64,000 bases of DNA. Source: CAZUVM01 sp964623885. Lineage in GTDB: Bacteria > Verrucomicrobiota > Verrucomicrobiia > Limisphaerales > UBA8199. This document shows positions 1-7,852 of this stretch, in pieces. The notes under the pieces are model-generated. The model searched no databases, was not told the origin of the DNA, and was given only the letters and a program-made list of their open reading frames with translations. How positions within the stretch are numbered: the first letter of the stretch is position 1; each line of letters begins with the position of its first letter. The translations under genes were made by a program, and so were the position numbers. The stretch spans positions 1 to 64,000 of the forward strand of contig CAZUVM010000080.1 of assembly GCA_964623885.1 (NCBI GenBank). The letters are read 5' to 3'.

Positions 1-49
1 TCTCGCATCGGCAGCAGTGCGCAAGTGTCGGGGCGCGCGAGTCGATCAA

Positions 50-89
50 GGCGAACGGGGGCTGCATTTTGTTCATCTCTCCGTTCGCC
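50..89 (+). terminator. possible terminator hairpin
   Basis: A 9-bp inverted repeat (GGCGAACGG at 50-58 and CCGTTCGCC at 81-89) has a 22-base loop and is followed by a T-rich pyrimidine stretch. It lies between the window edge and the first gene, so it may end a gene lying to the left. The long loop and impure T run make this tentative. Confidence 0.3.
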
Positions 90-118
90 TCTGTTTTCTC
101 TTGATGTATTCTTTAAAC

Positions 119-652
119 ATGAAAGCGAACGAAGATTTCCGTCCCATATCGCCGCAAACACGGATTGGACACGTCCATCTCAAGGTTTCTGATCTGGAAC
201 GGGCGCTTGCCTTTTATCATGACGTGCTGGGTTTTGAACTGACACAGCGCTATGGGCGGCAAGCGGCGTTCCTTTCTGCGGGCGGATACCACCATCATAT
301 CGGGCTGAACACATGGGAAAGCGCCGGCGGTTCGCCTCCGGCAGAAGGCGCAACGGGGCTGTATCATCTGGCTATTGTTTATCCGACCCGAGCCGAGCTG
401 GCCGACGCTTTGCGCCGCTTAATCAAAGCCGGCATTCAACTGGAGGGCGCGTCGGACCACGGCGTGAGCGAAGCTTTGTATTTACGCGACCCGGACGGAA
501 ACGGGGTCGAGCTTTATTGGGATCGACCGCAAGAGCAGTGGCCGCGGACAAAGCAAGGCGATATAGAGATGTTCACTCGCGCGCTCGACCTGAATAACCT
601 GCTCGGGGAATTGCCGCCGTCGGAGAACACTAGCCTGGCTGCCCGAAAATAA
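119..652 (+). CDS. VOC-superfamily (glyoxalase/dioxygenase-like) protein
   Basis: A protein of 177 residues built on the vicinal-oxygen-chelate fold. The first module begins GHVHLKVSDLERALAFYHDV, and a second beta-alpha half carries LYHLAIVYP and ends in RDPDGNGVELYWD, the typical C-terminal metal-ligand strand. Candidate metal ligands are the His of HLKV, the His of YHLA and the Glu of VELYWD. It resembles the CatE-like catechol 2,3-dioxygenase branch but has the size of a single two-module unit, so the substrate cannot be named. The ATG at 119 was chosen because homologous-looking sequence starts just after it. An in-frame ATG at 104 is possible; neither has a clear ribosome binding site. 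It lies 9 bp upstream of the antiporter gene and may be co-transcribed with it. Confidence 0.85.
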   Translation: MKANEDFRPISPQTRIGHVHLKVSDLERALAFYHDVLGFELTQRYGRQAAFLSAGGYHHHIGLNTWESAGGSPPAEGATGLYHLAIVYPTRAELADALRRLIKAGIQLEGASDHGVSEALYLRDPDGNGVELYWDRPQEQWPRTKQGDIEMFTRALDLNNLLGELPPSENTSLAARK

Positions 653-661
653 TCAGCGGTC

Positions 662-2254
662 ATGATGGGGGCCGCGGAAATATTTGTAGGGTTGCTGTTG
701 GCAGTCGCCGTTCTGGCGCTGGTCGCGCGCAAGATCAACATCTCCTATCCGATCCTGTTTGTCGCAGCCGGCTTGCTCTTGGGTTTAATTCCCAAGCTGC
801 CCAAAGTACGGCTCGAACCGGAGCTCGTCTTTTTATTCGTGTTGCCGCCGTTGCTGTACCCCGCGGCGTTGTTCACCTCCTGGCGGGACTTTCGGGCGAA
901 CCTCCGACCCATCGGACTGCTGGCCATTGGACTGGTCCTCTTCACCACGGTGGCGGTCGCGTATCTGGCCCATCATTACATGGGCATGCCGTTAGCTGCC
1001 GGTTTCGTGCTCGGGGCCATCATTTCGCCGCCCGACGCCATCGCGGCTACGGCCATAGCAGAACGACTCTCAGTGCCGCGACGCATTGTCGTCGTCCTGG
1101 AAGGCGAAAGCCTCGTCAACGATGCCACCGCTTTGGTTGCTTACCGCGTAGCAATAGCGGCGGTCATCACCGGCTCGTTTTCAATGCCTCATGCCACCGC
1201 ACAGTTCTTTCTCGTCGGCTTTGGCGGCAACGCGGTGGGTTTGCTGGTCGGCTGGCTGGCAGAACAGTTCCATAAACGGGTAGATGACGCGCCGATCGAA
1301 ATCACGGTCTCACTGCTGACCCCATTTGCGGCGTACCTGCTGGCGGAGCGGTTGGGAGTTTCCGGTGTGCTCGCGGTCGTGACCACCGGATTGTATTTGG
1401 GTATGCGCATGCCGGAACTGCTTTCCTACAGGACGCGCCTCCAAGGCGGGCCATTTTGGGACACATTGGAGTTCATCCTCAACGGCTTTGTTTTCCTGTT
1501 GATCGGGCTGCAACTTCCGGAGGTCCTTGGCACATTATCCGGACATGCCATTTCCGTTCAAAGACTTGTGTGGTATGCGCTGCTCATCAGCCTGGCCGTA
1601 ATCGCCATTCGGATTTTGTGGGTGTTCCCGGCGACGTACCTGCCGCGGCTGCTGTTCAAGAGCATCCGACGGCGCGACCCCTATCCGTCGTGGCGTCACG
1701 TGACCATTGTGGCCTGGACAGGCATGCGTGGCGTGGTCTCGCTGGCCGCAGCACTGGCGGTGCCGCTGGTGATGCAAAATGGCTCTCCTTTTCCGGCGCG
1801 CGAATTAATCCTGTTCCTCACGTTTGTTGTCATCTTGGCTACCCTCCTCTTGCAAGGTCTTAGCTTGCCACTGCTCATTCGGGGGCTGGGGATCCAGCAC
1901 GATCGCTCGATGGAAAAGGAGGAACGCGAGGCTCGGCTCAAAGCCAATCAGGCAGCGCTCGAGAAGCTCAATGAAATCGCCGAAAAGGACCCGGCCAAAG
2001 CCGATGCCCTCCAGCGATTGCGTGTCGAATACGATGACCATATCCGCCAATTGGAAGGCTCCGAGCCCCAGAGCGCCGGCACCAAGCTGCGGTTGTTTTC
2101 GTCAGAATACGAGCGGTTGTCTTACGAAGCGCTGCGGGTCGAGCGCATTTCGATCATCAAACTGAGGGACGCCGACGTGATTAATGACGAAGTCTTGCGC
2201 CGTATTCAACGCGACATCGATCTTGCCGAAGCCCGGCTGCAGCACCACGAATGA
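662..2254 (+). CDS. Na+/H+ antiporter, CPA1 family
   Basis: A 530-residue inner-membrane cation/proton exchanger. About twelve hydrophobic segments fill the first 420 residues. The CPA1 core is visible as ISPPDAIAATAIAERL in one helix and EGESLVNDATALVAYR in the next, where the Asn-Asp pair is the ion-binding site of this family. The last 110 residues are hydrophilic, charged and probably helical (a cytoplasmic regulatory tail), as in the NhaP/YjcE group. The length fits the family. Two ATGs stand in tandem at 662 and 665; either could be used. Expected role: pH and sodium homeostasis. No neighbouring gene points to a more specific substrate. Confidence 0.92.
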   Translation: MMGAAEIFVGLLLAVAVLALVARKINISYPILFVAAGLLLGLIPKLPKVRLEPELVFLFVLPPLLYPAALFTSWRDFRANLRPIGLLAIGLVLFTTVAVAYLAHHYMGMPLAAGFVLGAIISPPDAIAATAIAERLSVPRRIVVVLEGESLVNDATALVAYRVAIAAVITGSFSMPHATAQFFLVGFGGNAVGLLVGWLAEQFHKRVDDAPIEITVSLLTPFAAYLLAERLGVSGVLAVVTTGLYLGMRMPELLSYRTRLQGGPFWDTLEFILNGFVFLLIGLQLPEVLGTLSGHAISVQRLVWYALLISLAVIAIRILWVFPATYLPRLLFKSIRRRDPYPSWRHVTIVAWTGMRGVVSLAAALAVPLVMQNGSPFPARELILFLTFVVILATLLLQGLSLPLLIRGLGIQHDRSMEKEEREARLKANQAALEKLNEIAEKDPAKADALQRLRVEYDDHIRQLEGSEPQSAGTKLRLFSSEYERLSYEALRVERISIIKLRDADVINDEVLRRIQRDIDLAEARLQHHE

Positions 2255-2293
2255 TGGAGCGCCGTCCAGCCGTTTAGCCGTAAGAATTCATTT

Positions 2294-2331
2294 GAACCAC
2301 GGATGGACACAGATGCACACGGATAAAACAG
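2294..2331. repeat. short-period dispersed repeat (CACAGATGCACACGGAT type)
   Basis: The stretch between the antiporter gene and the convergent fusion gene contains ACCACGGATGGACACAGATG followed by CACACGGATAAAAC. It is a degenerate run of ACGGAT/ACAGAT units of about 9-11 bases. Related ACACGAA and CGCAGAGACGC runs occur at 11974-12007 and 12115-12155. Such runs are not coding here and look like a dispersed intergenic repeat. Confidence 0.5.
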
Positions 2332-2467
2332 AGCAAAAGTCGCTGGTTCAACCTTGGGACCGCCTCATTGAATGGTGAGCGCAATTCTTCCCTACAGTTG
2401 CATTTGTATCCGCGTCTATACGTGCACATCCCTTGTTGGCTCTTTTTTACAACTGCATAGTTACGGT

Positions 2468-4513
2468 TTAGCTCTTGCCATTTCCCGCCGGCAAGGCCAC
2501 CCGGTGTGCCGGTTCCGCCACCGGACGCAGTGAATCCAGCACCCACTCGGCGGCAGACTGTTGTCCGGCGAGCAGTGACGACGTGGTCGGAGCAGCGGCT
2601 TCCTCCGAAGCTTCGCCCCGGTACAGTGTGATCGAGACATGCTCGTTGCGCCGAATGCAGTCTTTGATCGCTTCGGCATCCTTCTCGCAGCTCAACAGCG
2701 TTTTCCAGGAGAAAATGTGTTTGGGTTTGTGGAAGTCACTATTGGCCAGAAACGGCAGGCGCTTGAGGCTCACCGGCGTGAACATGTTATTTCGATTTGC
2801 GATTTCCCACGCGTCGATCATCGGCAGGAATTCGTCCTGGTTTTCCCAAAGATAGAGCGTGTCCTTGGTCCATTCGGACTTCATCACGTGCGGATGCGAC
2901 GCTACCGCCAGGCCGCCTTGCTCGTGAATCCGCTCGATGGTGCGGCGTAGATCCAGGCGCGGACTGATCGGTTCTTTTAGATCGACCCCCAACAGGTGCG
3001 CGGAGGATTTGCTCGTCGGACCGTCTTTGTTGAATTCGAGGCCGATCAGCACCAGCATCTGGTAACGCCGCCACGCGCGGCGGGCTTCGCGGGCGATGAC
3101 TTCGAAGTATTCTCCGATCTGATCATAGCTCAGCGTAAACGGCGTCAGGCGCGAAAGCTTGCCGATTAGCCCCCGGGGATCCGTCCAGTGGTCGGTAATG
3201 CAGATGCAATCAAAGCCGCGTGACCCATAGAAATCCACTACTTCAGGCACCGTAAGGCGGCCATCCGAATAATTGGTGTGGATATGAAAATCGCACAGCA
3301 GCGCGCGCTGATTATGGCGGTAGGCCGATCCTTGCGCCGGCACTTTCTTGAGTCCGGCGCGCTTTGGAAAAACTTCCGGTCGGGTCTTGCCATCGCTGGC
3401 CAGTTCGCACTCGGCCAGCACGCGTTTCGCCATTAGCAGCGCCGCGTCGGGCTGCGATACTTTTTCCATGCGTCCCCGCCATTTGGCCCAAAGCCCGCGC
3501 TCCGCGTCCATGGCCCGTCGCACCCAGCGAGCCACCTCTTTGCGCGTCCCGGCGACCACGCCGACCCCCAGTGCTTCAATCAGCCGAGCATTGCCATCTT
3601 CCTGTCCCGGGATGACCTGGTTGACGATCATGGGACAGCGAGCCGCCAGCGCTTCCTGGACCGCGGCGCCGCCCGCTTTGCCCACCACCAGATGGCTGCG
3701 CATCATGAGTTCCGGCATCTGGTTCGTCCACCCAAGCAAGTGCAGGCGCGCGCCGTACTTCTGAGCTCGCTTAGCCAGTTTCTCCTTGAGTTCAGCGTGG
3801 CGGCCTACGGTGACAGTCAGTTCAACTCCTGGAATCTCCAGCAATCGGTCGATAGCCTTTCCAGTTTTCTTTTTGCCGGTGTTGATCACGTATAACACGC
3901 GAAAAGGCTGGCCCTCTTTTGGCGGACGTGGTGGATCGGAAACCGGCCCGGCAAATCGCGGGCTCACGGGAAATCCCAGCGCTTCGATCCGGTCGCCCGG
4001 AATTCCCGCCTGGCGCAGAACTTGGGCCGTTGGCTCGTCGCACACGAAATAACGGTCGCTGGGCGAGCGATGCCAAATCGAATTGATTGAACCAGCGTCG
4101 GTCACCACCGTCATCAGGCGGAATGGTTTCTCGCAATGGTCACGAAGCAGCGAGTTGAGCAAGTGGGCATACGTCGGATAAGTGCTCACGACGCAATCCG
4201 GTTGGGTGCTTTCCAGCAATTCCATGAGGGTTGGCTGCAGCCGGCTAAGTCCGCGAGTGCCATCGGTCAGCCAGGGTGCACGATCAATTACTTTGAAGAA
4301 TCCCGCCCACAGCCCAGGTGCATAGCGTACCGCGCCCAGATAGGCTTTGCGCGCCAGGTGGTTCAAGCGTTTGTAGCTGCGTTCGTACAAATCCGCCACC
4401 GTTACATGAGTTTCGGGGGAGAGTTGCTCGATCGCTTCGCACAGATTGCGGGCGGCCGCGTTGTGACCGTCACCGAACCCCGCCGTCAGGATCAGGATGC
4501 TCTTCGCTGCCAT
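2468..4513 (-). CDS. MGDG-synthase-type glycosyltransferase fused to a PHP phosphoesterase domain
   Basis: A fusion of 681 residues. Residues 1-370 are a GT28-type glycosyltransferase like diacylglycerol glucosyltransferase/MGDG synthase: LILTAGFGDGHNAAARN at the N terminus, STYPTYAHLLN near 110, and the nucleotide-sugar site VVGKAGGAAVQEALA near 277-291. Residues 404-640 are a PHP domain: DFHIHTNYSDG (408-418), ITDHW (439-443), GLEFN (491-495), ASHPH (538-542) and NSDFHKP (591-597). All metal-binding positions of a polymerase-and-histidinol-phosphatase fold are therefore present. A linker of about 30 residues rich in Lys and Pro joins them. Neither part is truncated. The GT half should glycosylate a membrane lipid on the cytosolic face; the PHP half should hydrolyse a phosphoester, substrate unknown. 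No signal peptide is seen. The fusion is the odd feature. Confidence 0.85.
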   Translation of the reverse strand: MAAKSILILTAGFGDGHNAAARNLCEAIEQLSPETHVTVADLYERSYKRLNHLARKAYLGAVRYAPGLWAGFFKVIDRAPWLTDGTRGLSRLQPTLMELLESTQPDCVVSTYPTYAHLLNSLLRDHCEKPFRLMTVVTDAGSINSIWHRSPSDRYFVCDEPTAQVLRQAGIPGDRIEALGFPVSPRFAGPVSDPPRPPKEGQPFRVLYVINTGKKKTGKAIDRLLEIPGVELTVTVGRHAELKEKLAKRAQKYGARLHLLGWTNQMPELMMRSHLVVGKAGGAAVQEALAARCPMIVNQVIPGQEDGNARLIEALGVGVVAGTRKEVARWVRRAMDAERGLWAKWRGRMEKVSQPDAALLMAKRVLAECELASDGKTRPEVFPKRAGLKKVPAQGSAYRHNQRALLCDFHIHTNYSDGRLTVPEVVDFYGSRGFDCICITDHWTDPRGLIGKLSRLTPFTLSYDQIGEYFEVIAREARRAWRRYQMLVLIGLEFNKDGPTSKSSAHLLGVDLKEPISPRLDLRRTIERIHEQGGLAVASHPHVMKSEWTKDTLYLWENQDEFLPMIDAWEIANRNNMFTPVSLKRLPFLANSDFHKPKHIFSWKTLLSCEKDAEAIKDCIRRNEHVSITLYRGEASEEAAAPTTSSLLAGQQSAAEWVLDSLRPVAEPAHRVALPAGNGKS

Positions 4514-4748
4514 GAGGCAGCCTCAGCGCAGGGTGTTACGGATGTGTGGCAATCATGTGAAGATTTGACGAAAGCGGCTTCTCAACCACTTGGCGCTCTA
4601 CCGCCGGCTGCTTGCAGTTGTCCCGCCCCCCGGATAATTTCGACACTGCTTTCGGGCATGAGTGACGAGTATATCCAGGAAAACACCAGAGAACGCGAAC
4701 GGTTGTTCAACTTGACCGCGAGCTTGACCGCGGACGCCGCGTCACGAT

Positions 4749-5294
4749 TCACCGCGCCGGCATCTGGATCACGAAGCGAAATCCGTGATTGGCAACCGTG
4801 TCGCTCCCGGTGTCCAGGCTGAATTGTTCGCCGCCATTGCCGTGGCCTTTGGTAATAATGCCGGCGTTGTTTACCTGTGGATTGCCTTTCACCCAGGACT
4901 CGACACTGTTTCCGGCGGGTTGCGCGAAATCGATATTGGGGATGCCGTTGCTCGACAAATCCAGCTCACCGGCATAACTGTTCGTGGAAGCCAATAAGCC
5001 AAACATTGCCGCGGTGTCCGCATCGGCGGCGCTGTAACCGACGGCGTTGAGCTGCACGTTGGTAAGAGAACAGTCGTGTCCCACCACGCGATCATGAGCA
5101 ACAAAGCCGCTCGTCTCGTCCAGCCTCCAATAGGCATTCGGGTTATCGCTCAGCACAGTGAGCGGATAGAGCTGGGTGGGAGCACCAATGCCGCGCTGCG
5201 CGAACGCGCACGCAAGCCAGACGCCAAACAGGAGACGCGACCACTTGAGTTGCAGGGGAGCGCGTGGGTGACGGCGAAGCGCGCGGGTGGTCAT
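4749..5294 (-). CDS. secreted LamG/concanavalin-like protein, probably 3'-truncated
   Basis: A 181-residue secreted protein. A signal peptide (LLFGVWLACAFAQRGIGA) is followed by NPNAYWRLDETSG and by SVESWVKGN, both typical of verrucomicrobial LamG-type carbohydrate-binding domains. The domain stops after NHGFRFVIQMPAR, roughly halfway through a normal LamG sandwich, and I find no continuation in other frames of the next 230 bases. It therefore looks truncated. Its ATG overlaps the stop of the upstream glycoside hydrolase gene (ATGA at 5291-5294), so the two are translationally coupled. It may have been the lectin partner of that enzyme. Confidence 0.65.
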   Translation of the reverse strand: MTTRALRRHPRAPLQLKWSRLLFGVWLACAFAQRGIGAPTQLYPLTVLSDNPNAYWRLDETSGFVAHDRVVGHDCSLTNVQLNAVGYSAADADTAAMFGLLASTNSYAGELDLSSNGIPNIDFAQPAGNSVESWVKGNPQVNNAGIITKGHGNGGEQFSLDTGSDTVANHGFRFVIQMPAR

Positions 5295-7636
5295 TGGTAG
5301 CGGGCGCGATAGAAACGTTGCGGGTTTCGCCGCACGCTGGTGTCGCTGAAATAGAGAATGCCGGCAGTCAGCGTGTTGGTCTGCATCGGGCGCCAGGTCA
5401 CCAGGTCACTGGAACGTTCCACGACCACGGCCAGGCCGGGCTGGCCGCTGAGATTGAAACCGAAAGCATTTGCGGCGATACCGAACGCGCTGTCGGTGGT
5501 AATAATTCGCGGCACCAGCAAGCCCAGGTTTTTCCACGCGGTGATGTTCGCGGCGCGCACTTTATTGACCAGGTCGTATTTGGGACGGTCGGTAACATCG
5601 ACCAGGCCGGAGGCGATGTTTTCACCCACAACCAGGCTGCCGGGCAGGTAGCCGATGCCGTCGGTGTTGCCGCGGCCGCAAGGCGGTTCGTCGCGATACT
5701 CGAACCATTCCGCGCCGACAAAGCAGGAATTCGTGGCCGCGGCGAGAATTCGTTGGGTGTATTGGTCGCCGGAACCGGAATCGGAAATGGTGGTCACCTG
5801 AAGGTAATCGGACCAGCCGGACCCGCGCATGCCCAGGTAGTCCGCCGGATAGGAATAAGCGCCCAGCAACACCGGCTTGTCGGTGGCCTTAATCCGGGCG
5901 AGCAGGTCGGGACTGAAATCGGGGGAGAAATCGTCGATGCCGACGACATCGCAATTGGAAGCGGCGATCGACCAGTCCGTCGCGTAGTTCCCCAAAATCC
6001 AACTGCCGAAATACAGGTGGTTTGAATCAAAGCCCTTCACGATCGCGTTCAGGTTGGAGTAGTAATTGAATTCGTAAAACTGGCGCAGGGTTTCCACGTC
6101 GTTGGTGGGAGCCACCACCGGCGCGGCATAGATGTTTTGTTTGTTCGTTGCGCCCTGGTCCCACGCAGCGGCGAGGTTATTGAAGTTGTTGTTGTAGATG
6201 GCGACTTTGGCGTAGTCGACAAAGGCCCGTTTGGCAGAGGTCGAAGCGCCCATTAACAAAATGTTGGTTACTTCCGAGCTAGCGATGATTTCCTTTTTTT
6301 CGTTGCCGACGGACCAGCCGAGCAAAAAGGGATTGGCAATGTCGGCTACCATCTGATTGGTGAGGGTGGACCGGAGGTGGGTCAGGGTGTTGGTGTCAAA
6401 AATGTCCGGGTGCCCGTCCGCTGAAAGGTTGTTGGTGTCGCCGTGATCGAGGATTGGGCTGCGGGGAAGGTTGGGGAGGCCGCCTTCCTTGCCAACGCCG
6501 CCGAAGCCCCAGTTGAGAATGCGCTGGACGGCTTGGGTATTGGAAATGGATTTCCAATCACTGCCGAATTTGCGGATCCGGTTGGCGGTATCGAAAGAGA
6601 CATAAACCGTCTGCTGGGTTTCGCCGCCCCAGGCATTGGTGGAGTAAGCCGCGGCAAAATCGGGCTGCGGCGGCAGGCCGGCAAAGATGCTCTCACGGCC
6701 GGTAATCGGCATGATGTTGTCATACATGCCGGTGATGCCGAAATAAAACAGAGGGTTCCCCAAAGGCGAGATGAGCCACCAGCGGTTCCCATGAGACGCG
6801 TAGGTGAAATAGCCCGTTGGCGGATTGGACCAGCCGGCCAGCGTCGAGCCGCCATAAATATCCAGTCCCAGCACCGGACCATTCGTGGCCGACCAGCTTT
6901 GTTCCTCGGCGATGGCTGCCTGGAGATCGTTGGTGGTGGCCACTTTTCCCGGCCACGAGCTGAAGGCCGCCTGGCCGAAGGCGTCGATGAACGGCGCGAA
7001 CTGGTTGGTGGGTTGCGGCAGGGACTCGAACTCGAAAGTTGCCGTGATGGAGATTAACAGGGAAGGATCCGCGGAGTAGGGCACTTGCCATGAAGCGGGT
7101 CCGGACATCAGCAGAGAAGCGATAGGAACGGGGCTGTTACTGTTCGGGACCAGGCTCAGAGAGTTCGAGCCATTTGAAATTTGAAGGGACACCTGCGAGA
7201 CGAGGAACCCGTTCGTCGCACCGTCATCATTCCCGACGAGCGAGCCGAAAAGCGATGCCTGCGCCGGTTGAAACACAGTTTGATTGGTGAGCGACTGGCC
7301 GTTGAAGGTGAGCCAGAAGGAACCCGCCGGCGAAATAAAAGCTTGGGCCGTGTAGACGACGCCGGTTTGCCACAGTGGAAGCGCACTCGAGGTCACGTGG
7401 TGATAACTCGTTCCGTCGCCGATGGCCAGTTCGAGATTCACCGAGGTGAGCGGACAGATTCCGTTGGTATCCGCCTGTGATTTCAGAACCAGGTTGAATC
7501 CGGAATTTGAAATCGAATGGTTCACCAGGTAAAAGCGGCATTGGGGAGCGGCGACCGCGCCGGGCGGATGCGCGAAGAGGAGAGCGGTGGCTATCCATGT
7601 GATCGCGGCCTGGACGTGACGGGAATTCACGAGCAT
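5291..7636 (-). CDS. secreted agarase/beta-galactosidase-like glycoside hydrolase
   Basis: 781 residues from the chosen ATG, which gives a clean signal peptide ending near AHPPGAVAA; an upstream in-frame ATG at 7699 would put 21 extra residues before it. An N-terminal beta-rich domain is followed by a TIM-barrel hydrolase. Key segments are HGNRWWLISPLGNPLFYFGI (the entry strand of GH50/GH42-like agarases), GWSVGNEKKE with Glu near residue 446 as the likely acid/base, and FVGAEWFEYRDEPP near the end of the barrel. The C terminus (VVVERSSDLVTWRPMQ and ending RFYRARYQ) is the short beta-domain common at the end of verrucomicrobial secreted proteins. Likely substrate: a galactan-type polysaccharide, supported only by resemblance and by the divergent sulfatase. 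Exact GH family uncertain. Confidence 0.75.
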   Translation of the reverse strand: MLVNSRHVQAAITWIATALLFAHPPGAVAAPQCRFYLVNHSISNSGFNLVLKSQADTNGICPLTSVNLELAIGDGTSYHHVTSSALPLWQTGVVYTAQAFISPAGSFWLTFNGQSLTNQTVFQPAQASLFGSLVGNDDGATNGFLVSQVSLQISNGSNSLSLVPNSNSPVPIASLLMSGPASWQVPYSADPSLLISITATFEFESLPQPTNQFAPFIDAFGQAAFSSWPGKVATTNDLQAAIAEEQSWSATNGPVLGLDIYGGSTLAGWSNPPTGYFTYASHGNRWWLISPLGNPLFYFGITGMYDNIMPITGRESIFAGLPPQPDFAAAYSTNAWGGETQQTVYVSFDTANRIRKFGSDWKSISNTQAVQRILNWGFGGVGKEGGLPNLPRSPILDHGDTNNLSADGHPDIFDTNTLTHLRSTLTNQMVADIANPFLLGWSVGNEKKEIIASSEVTNILLMGASTSAKRAFVDYAKVAIYNNNFNNLAAAWDQGATNKQNIYAAPVVAPTNDVETLRQFYEFNYYSNLNAIVKGFDSNHLYFGSWILGNYATDWSIAASNCDVVGIDDFSPDFSPDLLARIKATDKPVLLGAYSYPADYLGMRGSGWSDYLQVTTISDSGSGDQYTQRILAAATNSCFVGAEWFEYRDEPPCGRGNTDGIGYLPGSLVVGENIASGLVDVTDRPKYDLVNKVRAANITAWKNLGLLVPRIITTDSAFGIAANAFGFNLSGQPGLAVVVERSSDLVTWRPMQTNTLTAGILYFSDTSVRRNPQRFYRARYQ

Positions 7637-7852
7637 AGCCGGGTCGTACAGGCGTGGGACATGGTGGCAGCAACGTAAGCCCGCCGTTCCAAACCTCAAG
7701 AGTTATGATTGTTAAGCTGCAACGAATGCCGGCGATTATTTACAAGGTGCATTATACCTGGTTGCTGCGCCTCCGGGGTGTGGGTCTGCCGGGTATCTGC
7801 CAATGCCGCCATTTCTTGCCGGGCCTCCGGCGGCGCTTTAAGCTGTCGCATC
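7637..7852. promoter_or_regulatory. divergent promoter region between hydrolase and sulfatase
   Basis: This 216-bp gap separates the start codons of the glycoside hydrolase (minus) and the sulfatase (plus), so it must hold the promoters of both. I could not assign convincing -35/-10 boxes or an operator. Confidence 0.4.

Noticed and set aside
5264..6025. Open frame antisense to the agarase-like gene
   Set aside because: The opposite strand encodes a clear hydrolase; this is a shadow.
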